A DNA stretch of 64,000 nt from Parendozoicomonas sp. Alg238-R29 (GCF_947331445.1 NZ_CAMZOG010000013.1:1-64000), one strand, 5' to 3'; shown: positions 39,445-50,162, numbered from the stretch's first letter. Numbers and translations: made by a program. The notes: generated from the sequence alone by a model not told the origin.

Positions 39445-41823
39445 TCAGGCGGAAGTTATTGCTTCCGCCTTTTTGGTAGCGAGTTGTTCATCCAGAACTT
39501 TTTTCAGACGTTTACCGCTGACTGGTTTTGTCAGAACTTTGTTAATTCTGGTGTGAGCCGCCAGGGTTGAATCAGGAAGTTGGCTCAGGCCTGTTAACAT
39601 AACAATACGCAGGGATTTGAAATCCGCAGAGTCTGAAATTCTGCGGGCTAACTGTATACCACTGATGCCAGGCATCTGATGATCCAGTAATGCTATATCG
39701 AACGGGCGATTGAGGGTGGACTCAGTTCTCAACAGAGCCATGGCTTCAGTCGCATCTCTTGCCTGTTCAACCTGCAAACCTAATTTCTGAATCTGCTGGA
39801 CCAGGATATTACGGCAGGTGTCGTTGTCATCAACAACGAGCGCCCGGTAACTGATCAAGTCTGTGGCTGCAACAGGTTGTTCAATATGATCTTTCGATTC
39901 ATGAAGGGGAAGTTTTACCCAATAGTGGGTTCCCTGTTCGCTTCTTGAGGCTCCGCTGTTGCCCTTGAGGTAATTGATAACTTGGTTAGCAAGGGTAATT
40001 CCGTTGGAGGATTCACTGTTATTGATCTTCTCCCTGAGCTTACTTTTCAGGGATTGAGCAGCTGTGCTGTACCCTGCTCCATTGTCACTGGATTGCACCA
40101 TAAATCGGATAGTCACAGAGCTTTCTGGAAATAGTTGGGAAGACGTGCTGCTGGAGGACAAAGCTGCGGTCAGTAAGAGTTCTCCCTGCTCTGTATGGTT
40201 TATCGCGTGGGTCATAAAGGTATTCAGGATTCGGCTGATTCGTGCAGTATCACCTTTGAGCAGGTTTGGAACATCGGAATCTATCCAACAGGCTAAATCC
40301 AACCCCAGTTGTTCTGCTTTATAGCTGTAGCGTTCAATGCAGTTATGAAGCAAGTCATCCAGATCAAACGTTTCTGTGGCTATGGCCAGTTCACCGCGAT
40401 CTATTTTACTGACATCAACAATCTGGTTGATAAGCGTCAGTAGCTCCTGGCCTGAAAGCTGGATAGTATGCAGATAGTCTTGTTGCCTGTTGGAAAGTGG
40501 GGTACTGGCCATAAGCTCTGCCATTCCAAGAATACCATTCATAGGTGTGCGAAGTTCATGACCAAGATGGCTCCAGTCGGTTATGGAATGACTGGTTTCT
40601 TCCGGAGGGGATTCTTTGGGTGTTTGTTTCGGCGCTTCTTTAGGGTGAATAACAATTAATCCGAATATCACCATCAATGATGCAAACAGTAAAAAGCTTT
40701 CAATATCTAAGGTGTTGAATGGAAGAACCAGTGTGGATGCCAGGCTCAGGGTAATCTGAATAATGGTGAAAGGAATAAGAATAGTTAGCCACTGGCTGGC
40801 TTGCTGATGCCCTTCATAAAGCCTCGCAACGCCAATAGCTGTCAGTGTAATAGCGTTCAACGAGGCAAGAATCTGGAGGTACGGGTCAGTAAATAAACCA
40901 AGGAATATGGTCGTCAATATGGAAGCAATAATATTGACAGCCATTAACAGGGTCAGGATGCGATCAGCAAGTTTTGCTCCCTCTCTGGTTTGTAGTATTT
41001 GTCGGGCAAGTTGCAGGGCGCATACATACCCTATAAGTAGTGACGCGTGAAGAAAGGCGTAACGTTCAAGAGGAAGTGATGACCAAAGCTTAATTGGGAT
41101 ACCTGTCCAGGCAAGCTGAATAATAAACAGTGTGCCGGCTAGAAAGGATAATGATTTAAAAAAGCTCTTCTGGACACTATTTCGTTCCTGGATTGTTTTA
41201 ACAGCGCAAAACAATAACAAAAGCAGGTTTATTCCCAGTAAGGCTCCTGTTTGTAAGAAGAATAACTGGTTGCTGATAACTGCATTATCAGGGCTTTCGA
41301 GAGACAGGTTAAGCTTTGGCTTATGCTCTGAATAGACTTTTATATAAACCGTTGTTGTTTCTCCCGCACCTGTAATAACAGGTATCTGCTTTAATTTGGG
41401 GAAAACCTTTCCCTGAAGTTGAAGCGTGTCTGCATTCAGAGTTTCATAAGACAAAGGAGAGAAATAAATTTCTGGCGAGGGGCTGTCATTAAAGCTGGTT
41501 CTTAGTACAAGTGTGGAGTTGGAGTTAGTGATATTTCGGATCACTAACCGGAGCCAAACATGGGTTTGTGCTGGAAGCACGAGTTGGGGATCATTCCATC
41601 GGGAAAAAGATGAAGAGTACTCAGAGCGTTCTAAGTCGTGAATCGTCAGGTTGCCTTTTTTGTCCAGAAAGTAATCTGGGTCTGTGATTTGCTGACTGAA
41701 ATCCGTACGACTGATTGTGACTATGCCAAGGGCGGCATGGCTCCAGCTGATAAGGAAGAAGATAAGAAAAAAATAAGTTTTTTTGTTTTTATAGTGCACA
41801 TTATAACCGACGTTTGTGTCCAT
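39445..41823 (-). CDS. 7TM-DISM hybrid sensor histidine kinase (LadS-like)
   Basis: A 792-residue membrane sensor: N-terminal signal/anchor, periplasmic 7TMR-DISM extracellular domain (about 35-180), seven membrane helices (about 187-395), a HisKA domain with the phospho-accepting histidine in HELRTPMNG (His422), a HATPase region and a C-terminal receiver with phospho-acceptor aspartate in ALLDHQMPG (Asp714) and LTKPV lysine. The layout is like Pseudomonas LadS. The ATPase looks degenerate: the N-box Asn is replaced by His (MTHAINHT), and the G2 box lacks most glycines (SNGITLA), though the G1 box DNGAG is present. The start is the ATG at 41823, whose ribosome-binding site lies in a strong hairpin. 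Ligand unknown. Confidence 0.88.
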   Translation of the reverse strand: MDTNVGYNVHYKNKKTYFFLIFFLISWSHAALGIVTISRTDFSQQITDPDYFLDKKGNLTIHDLERSEYSSSFSRWNDPQLVLPAQTHVWLRLVIRNITNSNSTLVLRTSFNDSPSPEIYFSPLSYETLNADTLQLQGKVFPKLKQIPVITGAGETTTVYIKVYSEHKPKLNLSLESPDNAVISNQLFFLQTGALLGINLLLLLFCAVKTIQERNSVQKSFFKSLSFLAGTLFIIQLAWTGIPIKLWSSLPLERYAFLHASLLIGYVCALQLARQILQTREGAKLADRILTLLMAVNIIASILTTIFLGLFTDPYLQILASLNAITLTAIGVARLYEGHQQASQWLTILIPFTIIQITLSLASTLVLPFNTLDIESFLLFASLMVIFGLIVIHPKEAPKQTPKESPPEETSHSITDWSHLGHELRTPMNGILGMAELMASTPLSNRQQDYLHTIQLSGQELLTLINQIVDVSKIDRGELAIATETFDLDDLLHNCIERYSYKAEQLGLDLACWIDSDVPNLLKGDTARISRILNTFMTHAINHTEQGELLLTAALSSSSTSSQLFPESSVTIRFMVQSSDNGAGYSTAAQSLKSKLREKINNSESSNGITLANQVINYLKGNSGASRSEQGTHYWVKLPLHESKDHIEQPVAATDLISYRALVVDDNDTCRNILVQQIQKLGLQVEQARDATEAMALLRTESTLNRPFDIALLDHQMPGISGIQLARRISDSADFKSLRIVMLTGLSQLPDSTLAAHTRINKVLTKPVSGKRLKKVLDEQLATKKAEAITSA
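39447..39474 (+). terminator. Rho-independent terminator after hemE
   Basis: AGGCGGAAG, a six-base loop, CTTCCGCCT, TTTT. The stem overlaps the stop and last codons of the convergent sensor kinase gene. Confidence 0.88.
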
Positions 41824-41828
41824 ACAAT

Positions 41829-41856
41829 CCCGCAAACAGGTAAAGCTGTCTGCGGG
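41829..41856 (-). promoter_or_regulatory. Hairpin sequestering the sensor kinase ribosome-binding site
   Basis: On the minus-strand transcript CCCGCAGACAG, a six-base loop (CTTTAC) and CTGTTTGCGGG form an eleven-pair stem with one G-U pair. The Shine-Dalgarno-like GCGGGA just before the kinase ATG is in the 3' arm. No U run follows, so it is not an ordinary terminator. Confidence 0.6.
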
Positions 41857-41912
41857 ATGTCATTATCGTCAGTATAACGTGAGTGGCTGTTTAGGAGCCA
41901 CTGGATATAATG

Positions 41913-43196
41913 TTACTTACCAGATCCCCTGGCAATTGCTCTGTGTCCAATGTCTGTTCGGAAATAGCAATCGTTCCAGAAGATGCTTTCAATAGCGGTG
42001 TAAGCCTGTTTTTGTGCCTCTGCCACTGTGTCACCAAGAGCGGTAACGCACAGTACACGACCACCGTTTGTTACTACGTCACCATCTTTAAGAGATGTAC
42101 CAGCCTGAAAAACTTGAGCTGGTACCGTTTGGTTCAATCCGGAAATAATATCTCCTTTGTTATAGCTTTCTGGATACCCTCCGGCGGCCATAACTACACC
42201 TAAAGCTGCGCGGGAATCCCACTCGCAGGTTTTATTTGCGAGCTCCCCTTTGGCTCCTGCAAGGCAGAGTTCAACCAGATCAGACTTCATTCGCATCAGA
42301 ATGGGCTGAGTCTCGGGGTCACCAAAACGACAGTTGTACTCTAGAACCTTTGGGGTGCCGTCTGAGGCAATCATGATCCCGGCATACAGGAAGCCAACAT
42401 ACTGATAGCCTTCTTCGGCCATACCCTGAACGGTTGGATAAATAACCTCGTCCATAATCCGGGAATGCATGGCAGGTGTAACAACAGGTGCTGGGGAGTA
42501 AGCTCCCATACCTCCTGTGTTCGGGCCAGTATCGCCATTATCTCTGGCTTTATGATCTTGGCTGGTAGCTAAAGGTAGAACATTTTTTCCATCGACCATG
42601 ACGATGAAGCTAGCTTCCTCACCCTGCAGGAACTCTTCAACAACGACTCTGTGGCCGGCTTCCCCAAAGGCATTGCCTGCCAGCATATCTTCAACGGCTG
42701 CAATAGCTTCTTCTTCTGTCTGAGCAAGAATAACCCCTTTGCCAGCGGCTAATCCGTCCGCCTTAACAACAATTGGTGCACCTTGTTCACGGATATAAGC
42801 GACAGCGGGTTCAATCTCAGTAAAGTTGGCATAAGCTGCAGTGGGGATCTGGTGGCGAGCCAGGAAGTCTTTAGTAAATGCCTTGGAGCCTTCAAGCTGG
42901 GCTGAGCCCTGATCCGGGCCGAAAATAGTCAGACCTTCTTTCCGGAAGCGGTCAACTACGCCAATAACCAGCGGAGCTTCAGGTCCGACGATAGTCAATT
43001 CAATACCAGTGTCTTTGGCAAAGTCGACTAACTTCTCAACATCCGTCGCTTCAATTGCAATGTTGGAGACGCCGTTAACGAGTGCTGTACCGGCATTGCC
43101 GGGAGCTACAAACACTTCAGACGTTAACGGAGACTGCAGGGTTTTCCAGGCCAGAGCATGTTCCCGGCCACCACTACCAATAATCAGGATTTTCAT
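41913..43196 (-). CDS. purD: Phosphoribosylamine-glycine ligase
   Basis: ATP-grasp enzyme (GARS) that joins glycine to phosphoribosylamine in purine synthesis. The 427 residues begin MKILIIGSGGREHALAWK and contain GPEAPLVIGVVDRF, KADGLAAGKGV, and RFGDPETQ of the ATP-grasp metal site. Downstream of purH on the same strand, 77 bases apart. Confidence 0.97.
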   Translation of the reverse strand: MKILIIGSGGREHALAWKTLQSPLTSEVFVAPGNAGTALVNGVSNIAIEATDVEKLVDFAKDTGIELTIVGPEAPLVIGVVDRFRKEGLTIFGPDQGSAQLEGSKAFTKDFLARHQIPTAAYANFTEIEPAVAYIREQGAPIVVKADGLAAGKGVILAQTEEEAIAAVEDMLAGNAFGEAGHRVVVEEFLQGEEASFIVMVDGKNVLPLATSQDHKARDNGDTGPNTGGMGAYSPAPVVTPAMHSRIMDEVIYPTVQGMAEEGYQYVGFLYAGIMIASDGTPKVLEYNCRFGDPETQPILMRMKSDLVELCLAGAKGELANKTCEWDSRAALGVVMAAGGYPESYNKGDIISGLNQTVPAQVFQAGTSLKDGDVVTNGGRVLCVTALGDTVAEAQKQAYTAIESIFWNDCYFRTDIGHRAIARGSGK

Positions 43197-43273
43197 AACT
43201 TCAGATCCTTTGATCTTTAGTTTTGCAAAAGCGGCGGGTGAACCACTTTTGCGCGAGCTTTTAACTTATGTCT

Positions 43274-44860
43274 TTAGTGACGGAAATGACGCATGCCGGT
43301 GAATACCATCGCCATGCCTGCCTCATTTGCGGCATCAATCACTTCCTGATCGCGCATAGAGCCGCCAGGTTGGATGACGGCCGTGATACCAGCGGCAGCA
43401 GCCGCATCAATACCATCCCGGAAGGGGAAGAAGGCATCTGAGGCCATAACAGAGCCACGTACTTCCAAACCTTCATCTGACGCTTTTATGCCGGCGATTC
43501 GAGCGCTGTATACACGGCTCATTTGGCCAGCGCCAACACCAATTGTTTGGTGATCTTTGCAGTAAACGATGGCATTGGATTTCACATATTTGGCTACTTT
43601 CCAGGCAAACTGCAGGTCACGCATTTCTGCATCGGTAGGCAGTCGCTCAGTGACAACTTTCAATTCTTCCGTGGAAACCCGGCCAATGTCAGCATCCTGA
43701 ACCAGCAGTCCACCATTGATGCGCTTGTAATCCAGGAATGGAGTTGGTGATTCTGGCAGCTTACCGCAGGCAAGTATGCGTACATTTGGTTTGCCGCTGA
43801 GGATTTCCAGGGAGTCGTCAGGGATGCACGGCGCAATGATAACTTCTACAAACTGGCGATCCAGAATTGTACGAGCCGTTGCTGCATCCAGAGGGCGGTT
43901 AAAAGCAATAATACCCCCAAAAGCGGATGTTGGGTCAGTGGCATATGCGCGGGAGTAAGCTTCGTGAATATCCGTGCCAATAGCAACACCGCAGGGGTTT
44001 GCATGTTTAACAATGACACAGGCAGGCTGCTCAAAGCTTTTCACGCATTCAAGGGCTGCGTCTGTATCAGCAATATTGTTATAAGAGAGGGCTTTCCCCT
44101 GTAATACATCCGCGCCGGCTACGCAGGCTTCGGAGGGTTCACGTTCAACAAAGAGAGCGGCTTTCTGGTGAGAGTTCTCCCCATAGCGCATCTCAGAAGA
44201 TTTGATGAACTGGGTGTTAAATGTCCGGGGGAAAGTCGCTTTCTGCTCAGGTTGTTCGAAGTTTCGAAGGCCTAAATGATTGGCGATGGCTGCGTCGTAG
44301 GCTGCAGTGTGTTCAAAGGCTTCGACTGCCAGTTGAAAACGTAAGGAGTCGCTCAGGCCTCCTTTGCTTTCAAGTGTGTCTGCAATACCGTCGTAGTTAT
44401 TGGTGTTAACAACGATAGCTGCATATTTGTGATTTTTGGCTGTAGCCCTGACCATGGTGGGACCACCGATATCGATGTTCTCGATAGCGTCATCCAGAGT
44501 GCATTCCGGGTTTGCTACAGTTTTTTCGAAGGGGTAGAGGTTTACAACCACCATATCGATAGGATTAATGCCGTGGGCAGCAATAATCTCATCATCCTGA
44601 CCACGACGGGCAAGAATGCCACCATGAATTTTAGGGTGTAGAGTTTTCACCCTTCCATCCATCATTTCCGGAAAGCCGGTGTAGTCAGAAACGTCCGTAA
44701 CCGGAATATCGTTTTCACTCAACAGGCGAAAGGTGCCGCCTGTTGACAGTATTTCAATGTCGAGAGCCGTCAGACGACGGGCAAACTCCACCACACCCTG
44801 TTTGTCAGAAACGCTGATAAGAGCTCTGCGTACAGGACGGATGCTAGGGTTGTCAGCCAT
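43274..44860 (-). CDS. purH: Bifunctional AICAR transformylase/IMP cyclohydrolase
   Basis: Catalyses the last two steps of IMP synthesis. The 528-residue protein has an N-terminal MGS-like cyclohydrolase domain ([38 protein letters not shown]) and a C-terminal transformylase domain with KHANPCG and the catalytic lysine-histidine region. Precedes purD in a conserved purHD order. Confidence 0.97.
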   Translation of the reverse strand: MADNPSIRPVRRALISVSDKQGVVEFARRLTALDIEILSTGGTFRLLSENDIPVTDVSDYTGFPEMMDGRVKTLHPKIHGGILARRGQDDEIIAAHGINPIDMVVVNLYPFEKTVANPECTLDDAIENIDIGGPTMVRATAKNHKYAAIVVNTNNYDGIADTLESKGGLSDSLRFQLAVEAFEHTAAYDAAIANHLGLRNFEQPEQKATFPRTFNTQFIKSSEMRYGENSHQKAALFVEREPSEACVAGADVLQGKALSYNNIADTDAALECVKSFEQPACVIVKHANPCGVAIGTDIHEAYSRAYATDPTSAFGGIIAFNRPLDAATARTILDRQFVEVIIAPCIPDDSLEILSGKPNVRILACGKLPESPTPFLDYKRINGGLLVQDADIGRVSTEELKVVTERLPTDAEMRDLQFAWKVAKYVKSNAIVYCKDHQTIGVGAGQMSRVYSARIAGIKASDEGLEVRGSVMASDAFFPFRDGIDAAAAAGITAVIQPGGSMRDQEVIDAANEAGMAMVFTGMRHFRH

Positions 44861-44890
44861 TACAGTCTCGCTTTGGGTCGTTGAGCGTAG

Positions 44891-44918
44891 CGGGAACAGG
44901 AAAGCATTCCCTGTTCCG
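44891..44918 (-). other. Inverted repeat in the purH leader
   Basis: GGAACAGG-type arms (GGGAACAGG and CCTGTTCC) separated by a nine-base loop, about 30 bases upstream of the purH start. It could be an RNA hairpin in the 5' leader of purHD; no known riboswitch was recognised. Confidence 0.4.
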
Positions 44919-44995
44919 AATTATTTTTGCCATCCTGGCTATTTTTACTTGGCGTATGAAACAGCATCAGTCAGCTTGCTGCAACTGGTAAGCAT

Positions 44996-45026
44996 AAAAA
45001 AACAGGCGGGAAAAGCGCCTGTTTTT
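44996..45026 (-). terminator. Rho-independent terminator of dusB-fis
   Basis: Read on the minus strand: AACAGGCG, a short loop, CGCCTGTT, then a T run, just past the fis stop. The plus strand also has T after the stem. Confidence 0.88.
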
Positions 45027-45036
45027 GAAATTCTGC

Positions 45037-45348
45037 TTACAGTAAACCGAATTGCTTGAGTTTTTTTCTGAGAGTTCCCCTGTTCAGACCCAACATTACC
45101 GCTGCTCGGGTCTGGTTGCCTTTAACGTGGGTCATCACACACTCCAGCAATGGAGCTTCTACTTCAGAAAGTACCATATTATAGACATTTGTGGCGTCGT
45201 GACCCTCAAGGTGGGTAAAGTAATTGTTCATAGCCTTTTCAACACTGTCTCGCAGTGTTTGGGTTTCCTGGGAAACCGGGCTGGTCAGATGCTGACCGGT
45301 AGAGCCCATCACTGTTGTTTCCTGGGCTTCAATATCAGTCACCGTCAT
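45037..45348 (-). CDS. fis: DNA-binding protein Fis
   Basis: Nucleoid protein and transcription regulator. The 103-residue protein has a variable N-terminus and the conserved C-terminal helix-turn-helix region ([26 protein letters not shown]). Its start overlaps the dusB stop by four bases (ATGA), the conserved dusB-fis operon. Confidence 0.96.
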   Translation of the reverse strand: MTVTDIEAQETTVMGSTGQHLTSPVSQETQTLRDSVEKAMNNYFTHLEGHDATNVYNMVLSEVEAPLLECVMTHVKGNQTRAAVMLGLNRGTLRKKLKQFGLL

Positions 45349-46349
45349 GCCGCAAACTCCTTTCCTTCGATGATATGCGCAAAGTGTTCCCTGATTCCGG
45401 CAATTTGGGCCGAGGGTGTTTCCAACTGGTTGAATACTTTTCGGAACGGGGCCGCTCCTTCAGTTGCCTGGAGGTACCAGCCAACATGCTTGCGAGCGAT
45501 ACGAGTGCCCATCACGTCGCCGTAAAAGTCATGCAGGTCCTGCAGATGAGTTAACAGGGTGTTGCAGACAGTTTCGACTGAGGGTGAAGACAGGTACTCA
45601 TTGTGTTCCAGATAGTGAGCAATTTCCCTGAAAATCCAGGGGCGTCCCTGAGCTGCACGACCAATCATCACAGCACTGGCGCCGGTGTGTTCGAGAACAT
45701 GGCGGGCCTTATCTGGTGATGTGATATCACCATTGGCTATGACGGGAATGGATATGGCGGAGCAAATCCTGGCAATTGTGTCGTATTCCGCTTCGCCTTT
45801 ATACATGCAGCTTCTGGTCCGGCCATGAACAGCCAGAGCTTGAATGCCACAGTCCTCAGCGATGCGGGCAATAGAAACACCATTACGTTTATCAGGGCTC
45901 CAACCTGTACGAATTTTGAGGGTGACCGGTATATCAACTGCTGCCACAACGGCCTGCAGTATCTCCTGAACCAGCACTTCATCTTTCATCAGGGCAGAAC
46001 CAGCAGCCTTGTTACAGACTTTTTTTGCGGGGCAACCCATGTTGATATCGATGATCTGGGCTCCCATTTCTGCGTTGCGTCGAGCAGCTTCAGCCATCAT
46101 GGCAGGGTCACCACCGGCAATTTGCACAGATCTGGGTTCAGGTTCGCCGGTGTGGTCCAACCGCAAACGGGATTTACGGGTGTTCCACAGGCGCACGTCA
46201 CTGGTAACCATTTCAGATACAACCAGACCGGCACCCTGTTGCAGGCAAAGTCTGCGGAACGGGCGGTCGGTAACTCCAGCCATAGGAGCCAGAACGACCG
46301 GTGATTGAATCTGGTAGGAACCGATCTTTAGCAACGTGCTTACACTCAA
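45345..46349 (-). CDS. dusB: tRNA-dihydrouridine synthase B
   Basis: Flavin enzyme that reduces uridine in the tRNA D-loop. The 334 residues contain [38 protein letters not shown] with the catalytic cysteine, and the [13 protein letters not shown] phosphate-binding end. The start is uncertain: TTG at 46349 has no ribosome-binding site and another TTG lies five codons on. First gene of the dusB-fis operon. Confidence 0.95.
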   Translation of the reverse strand: MSVSTLLKIGSYQIQSPVVLAPMAGVTDRPFRRLCLQQGAGLVVSEMVTSDVRLWNTRKSRLRLDHTGEPEPRSVQIAGGDPAMMAEAARRNAEMGAQIIDINMGCPAKKVCNKAAGSALMKDEVLVQEILQAVVAAVDIPVTLKIRTGWSPDKRNGVSIARIAEDCGIQALAVHGRTRSCMYKGEAEYDTIARICSAISIPVIANGDITSPDKARHVLEHTGASAVMIGRAAQGRPWIFREIAHYLEHNEYLSSPSVETVCNTLLTHLQDLHDFYGDVMGTRIARKHVGWYLQATEGAAPFRKVFNQLETPSAQIAGIREHFAHIIEGKEFAA

Positions 46350-46645
46350 AATTTAGGAATGCTAACTGGTTAAAAAGTAACCGTATTTGGCCGGGTATGA
46401 TAACCCGTAGACTCTCCCGGATAAAGCCGGATACCACCCTGCTGACATCGATTACTAAGGGCGGTGGATATGAACGGCAAGTGAATGAGTATATCTCAAT
46501 AGGTGTTAACCCAATGCATTGCTGTACAAATATCAGGCAGTCTCATGTTGACGGAATCGCCAAAAATCACAAGAACAGAGTGAGTCAATATGATCAGGTA
46601 TTGATCTGGATCAGAAGTGCCAATTTTTGACCTCAGGCTTTGTTT
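46350..46645. other. Intergenic region between the DUF3426 gene and dusB
   Basis: About 300 bases with no believable gene. The dusB-fis promoter must lie here on the minus strand, but I found no convincing hexamer pair. Confidence 0.5.
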
Positions 46646-47713
46646 TTATTGTGTAAATGAAAAATCTACGGATTGTGGGGGTTGTTTGGGGCTGGTGATT
46701 TTCAGGGCCAGATGAATTGGCTGCTGAACGGGCATATTTAATGCTCCAGCTGCTTCTCCAGAGAGGTATTGCTCAGGGGAAAGAGTGCGCTTTCCTAAAA
46801 TATTCTGGTTTGCGTCGAGCAGAGTCATGATCAATTTAGGATATGGCTGCTCGAAGTCCGCTTCATTGGTGATAATGGCATCAATAGCCAGAGTATTTTG
46901 GTAGTTCTGGTCGGCCCGAAGGACGATATGACTGGCCTGAATTCGGGATGCATCTATCTGGTCTGGCAACTGGCAGGACAGAACCTGGCAGATGCTGGAA
47001 GCTAATGGGCGCAAAGCAGGGGTTCGGCTGATTTCAGAAAATTTTGCTGAACTGAACTGTACCAGCAATACAAGCACGGCAACAAAACAAGCCGCTGGCC
47101 AGAGCAGGTGTGCGCCAAACGACTTCTTTTCATAACTGAGGTCGAGTGGCTCGTTTTTAAGGCTGCTGAGCTTATTGGCTGCTTGCTTCGTTGTCTGTGC
47201 TTTCTCAGTGACCCCGGCTTTGCTCGCAATTGACTTATCTGGAGCTTTTTCTCTCGTGCTGTCTTCGTTTTTTTGTTTTGGAGAATCCTGCGCCTCAGGA
47301 AGAGTTGCTGACTGTTCACTGGTTTCTGGCCCATCTTCTTCCAGATCCATTTCTTCCAGCATGGCTTTTGCCCAGGCTTCATCATCCGAGGATGACTCCT
47401 GATCAGACGAAGAGTGTTCACCAAATGACTCAGACGGCTCTATGGAAAAAGCGTCATCAGAAAAATCCAATGAAGATCTGGTTGTTTGGGTTTCGAATTC
47501 TGGTGCAGGACTTGTCTGAAATTGAAGACTCTCCGGAAGCTCGCTGCCAACAATGTAATGGGCAGCTTTAAAAACATGCAGGCAAGAGCCGCAACGCACG
47601 GAGCCTTTGGCGGCCATCAGGTGGCGACGGGTAATACGAAACGCGGTGCTGCATTCTGGGCAGCGTGTAATCCAGGATTCCACAGAGTCGTGATCGTGTG
47701 TCGTTGCTTGCAT
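46646..47713 (-). CDS. Zinc-ribbon and DUF3426 domain membrane protein
   Basis: A 355-residue protein with an N-terminal MJ0042-type zinc ribbon (cysteine pairs in CPEC and CGSC), a long acidic, Ser/Glu-rich disordered stretch (about 75-170), one membrane helix near 205-222 (LLWPAACFVAVLVLLVQF) and a C-terminal DUF3426 domain. Function is unknown in this family. It follows prmA on the minus strand, the usual neighbourhood (prmA, DUF3426, dusB, fis). Confidence 0.87.
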   Translation of the reverse strand: MQATTHDHDSVESWITRCPECSTAFRITRRHLMAAKGSVRCGSCLHVFKAAHYIVGSELPESLQFQTSPAPEFETQTTRSSLDFSDDAFSIEPSESFGEHSSSDQESSSDDEAWAKAMLEEMDLEEDGPETSEQSATLPEAQDSPKQKNEDSTREKAPDKSIASKAGVTEKAQTTKQAANKLSSLKNEPLDLSYEKKSFGAHLLWPAACFVAVLVLLVQFSSAKFSEISRTPALRPLASSICQVLSCQLPDQIDASRIQASHIVLRADQNYQNTLAIDAIITNEADFEQPYPKLIMTLLDANQNILGKRTLSPEQYLSGEAAGALNMPVQQPIHLALKITSPKQPPQSVDFSFTQ

Positions 47714-47790
47714 GTTTTGGTAATTAAAGGTGCAGCTGGCAGAAGACTTTTGTCATTCTGCCAGTTTTGACGGGTAAAAACTAACGGATG

Positions 47791-48678
47791 TCAGCTTTCT
47801 TGTTTGCGGACACCGTTTAAGCGCACCCAGCCATCCAGTTCTGTGACTGGGTCCATAGTAAACCATTCACTGTAGGCTGTAAGAACGTCGTCGGCTTGTT
47901 CAGCCAGAATGCCGGAAAGGGCAAGCTTTCCACCGGGAAGGGTGTGGCGGGCCAGAGTCTTGGCAAGACTGATAAGCGGGCCGGCGAGAATGTTGGCCAC
48001 CATCACATCGGCTTTCACGTCAGGAGTATCTTTCGGGTAATAAACGTGCAGTTTGCCTTCTTCTATATTGTTTCGGCCTGCATTATCCCGGGAGGCTTCC
48101 AGAGCCTGTGGATCAGTATCAACACCCACAGCGTGTTTAGCACCAAGCAGCAACGCTGCAATAGCAAGGATTCCTGAACCGCAGCCGTAATCAATAACTT
48201 GCTTGCCATCCAGCTCCTGCGCATCAAGCCATTTCAGGCACAGAGCTGTGGTTGGGTGGGTACCAGTACCAAAAGCCAGACCGGGGTCGAGCATCAGGTT
48301 TACGGCTTCGGGGTGAGGGATTTCTTTCCAGCTTGGGCATACCCATAAACGCTTTCCAAACTGCATAGGGTGAAAGTGAGTCATCCATTCTCGCTCCCAG
48401 TCTTTGTCTTCCACAATTTCAATTCTGTGAGCGCTGTAACTGCCGAGGGCAACATTGTTCAACTGCACCATAACTTCTTCCATATCTGTATCAGCTGCAA
48501 ACAAGCCAAACAGTCGAAGGTTGTTCCAGAGCGGTGTTGTGCCTAAGTCAGGTTCATACAGAGGCTGATCACAGCCGTCCTGATAGGTTACCGCACAGGC
48601 TCCGCATTCCAGCAGTAAATCCTCCAACTCAGAAGACTGGTCGGGGGTTGTATCGAGTTTCAGCTGAATCCAGGACAT
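47791..48678 (-). CDS. prmA: Ribosomal protein L11 methyltransferase
   Basis: SAM-dependent enzyme that trimethylates ribosomal protein L11. The 295 residues comprise an N-terminal recognition domain (MSWIQLKLDT) and a methyltransferase domain with LDPGLAFGTGTHPTT, VIDYGCGSGILAI and MVANILAGPL motifs. Lies downstream of accC. Confidence 0.96.
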   Translation of the reverse strand: MSWIQLKLDTTPDQSSELEDLLLECGACAVTYQDGCDQPLYEPDLGTTPLWNNLRLFGLFAADTDMEEVMVQLNNVALGSYSAHRIEIVEDKDWEREWMTHFHPMQFGKRLWVCPSWKEIPHPEAVNLMLDPGLAFGTGTHPTTALCLKWLDAQELDGKQVIDYGCGSGILAIAALLLGAKHAVGVDTDPQALEASRDNAGRNNIEEGKLHVYYPKDTPDVKADVMVANILAGPLISLAKTLARHTLPGGKLALSGILAEQADDVLTAYSEWFTMDPVTELDGWVRLNGVRKQES

Positions 48679-48752
48679 AGGCTCTTAATACGCGTGAAAG
48701 CGGTTGGGACAATTGGAGTGATTGTATGTTTGATCGGGGAGGGTAGAGAGAG

Positions 48753-48784
48753 ACAGAACGGCTGTCAAACGACAGCCGTTCTGT
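48753..48784 (-). terminator. Hairpin after accC
   Basis: A perfect fourteen-base stem (ACAGAACGGCTGTC and its complement) with a four-base loop, 21 bases past the accC stop. On the minus strand it is followed by CTCTCTCT rather than a pure U run. Confidence 0.75.
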
Positions 48785-48804
48785 ATTGAAGGTGGTGTTG
48801 GGAG

Positions 48805-50145
48805 TTAACCTTCCAGTTTTTTGGTCAGGTAGTGAATATTGACACCACCTTCTATGAACCCGGTATCACGTACCAACTCTTGATGCAGAGGGGTGTTGGT
48901 GCGAATACCTTCAATTACCAACTCATCCAGAGCATTACGCATACGGGTCAAGGCTGTTTCTCTGTCCGGGCCCCAAGTAATCAGTTTGGCGATCATGGAG
49001 TCGTAGAATGGCGGTACGGAATATCCTTGGTACAGGTGTGAATCTACGCGAACACCATTGCCTCCAGGCATATGCAGTTGGGTCAGCTTGCCGGGAGAAG
49101 GCATAAAGGTTTTTGGGTCTTCGGCATTGATTCGGCATTCAATGGCATGGCCGTTGAATTTAATATCATCCTGGGTAACAGACAGTGTTTCGCCATTGGC
49201 AATGCGCAGTTGCTCCTTGATTATGTCAAAGCCAGAAATTTCTTCAGAAACTGGGTGTTCCACCTGAACCCGTGTATTCATTTCGATGAAGTAAAACTCA
49301 CCTTCCTGATACAGGAACTCAAATGTGCCAGCGCCGCGATAACCAATTTCGATGCATGCATCGGTGCAGGCTTTATAAATGCGCTGACGTGCTTCCTCTG
49401 GAATTCCAGGTGCTGGAGCTTCCTCTATAACCTTCTGGTGGCGACGCTGTAAAGAACAGTCCCGGTCACCAAGGTGAATGGCATTGCCTTGTCCATCTGA
49501 AAGAACCTGTACTTCTACGTGGCGAGGTGTTTCCAAAAACTTCTCAAGGTAAACAACATCGTTATTGAATGCGGCACCAGCTTCTGTGCGGGTCACGCTA
49601 ATAGCATTCAATAGCCCCTGTTCCCGGTGAACAGCACGCATGCCGCGACCGCCGCCGCCGCCAGAGGCTTTGATGATAACGGGATAGCCAATGTTTCTGG
49701 CAATTTTTAACGTGCGTTCATGGTCGTCTGTTAGCGGGCCGTCTGAGCCAGGTACGGTGGGAACACCCGATTTTTTCATCGCCTTGATGGCGGAAACTTT
49801 GTCTCCCATCAGACGGATTACTTCAGGTGATGGGCCAATAAAGGTGAAGCCACTGCGCTCCACCTGTTCGGCAAAATCGGCATTTTCAGCAAGAAAGCCA
49901 TATCCGGGGTGAATGGCCACGGAGTCGGTGACTTCTGCTGCACTGATAATTGCCGGGATGTTCAGATAGCTGTCTGTAGCATTGTTAGGACCGATACAAA
50001 CTGTTTCGTCTGCCAGTCGTACATGCATCAAATTTTCATCAGCCTTTGAGTGAACTGCAACTGTTTTAATGCCCATTTCCTTGCATGCGCGAAGGATGCG
50101 CAGGGCAATTTCACCCCGGTTGGCAATAAGAACTTTTTCCAGCAT
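48805..50145 (-). CDS. accC: Acetyl-CoA carboxylase, biotin carboxylase subunit
   Basis: Carboxylates the biotin of AccB using ATP and bicarbonate, first step of fatty acid synthesis. The 446-residue ATP-grasp protein starts [17 protein letters not shown] and has [12 protein letters not shown], the [15 protein letters not shown] segment and [15 protein letters not shown]. Follows accB by 17 bases. Confidence 0.98.
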   Translation of the reverse strand: MLEKVLIANRGEIALRILRACKEMGIKTVAVHSKADENLMHVRLADETVCIGPNNATDSYLNIPAIISAAEVTDSVAIHPGYGFLAENADFAEQVERSGFTFIGPSPEVIRLMGDKVSAIKAMKKSGVPTVPGSDGPLTDDHERTLKIARNIGYPVIIKASGGGGGRGMRAVHREQGLLNAISVTRTEAGAAFNNDVVYLEKFLETPRHVEVQVLSDGQGNAIHLGDRDCSLQRRHQKVIEEAPAPGIPEEARQRIYKACTDACIEIGYRGAGTFEFLYQEGEFYFIEMNTRVQVEHPVSEEISGFDIIKEQLRIANGETLSVTQDDIKFNGHAIECRINAEDPKTFMPSPGKLTQLHMPGGNGVRVDSHLYQGYSVPPFYDSMIAKLITWGPDRETALTRMRNALDELVIEGIRTNTPLHQELVRDTGFIEGGVNIHYLTKKLEG

Positions 50146-50162
50146 GGATGAGTACCTGCCAA

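Noticed and set aside
45052..45525. Plus-strand reading frames over fis and dusB
   Set aside because: Opposite-strand shadows of well-supported genes.
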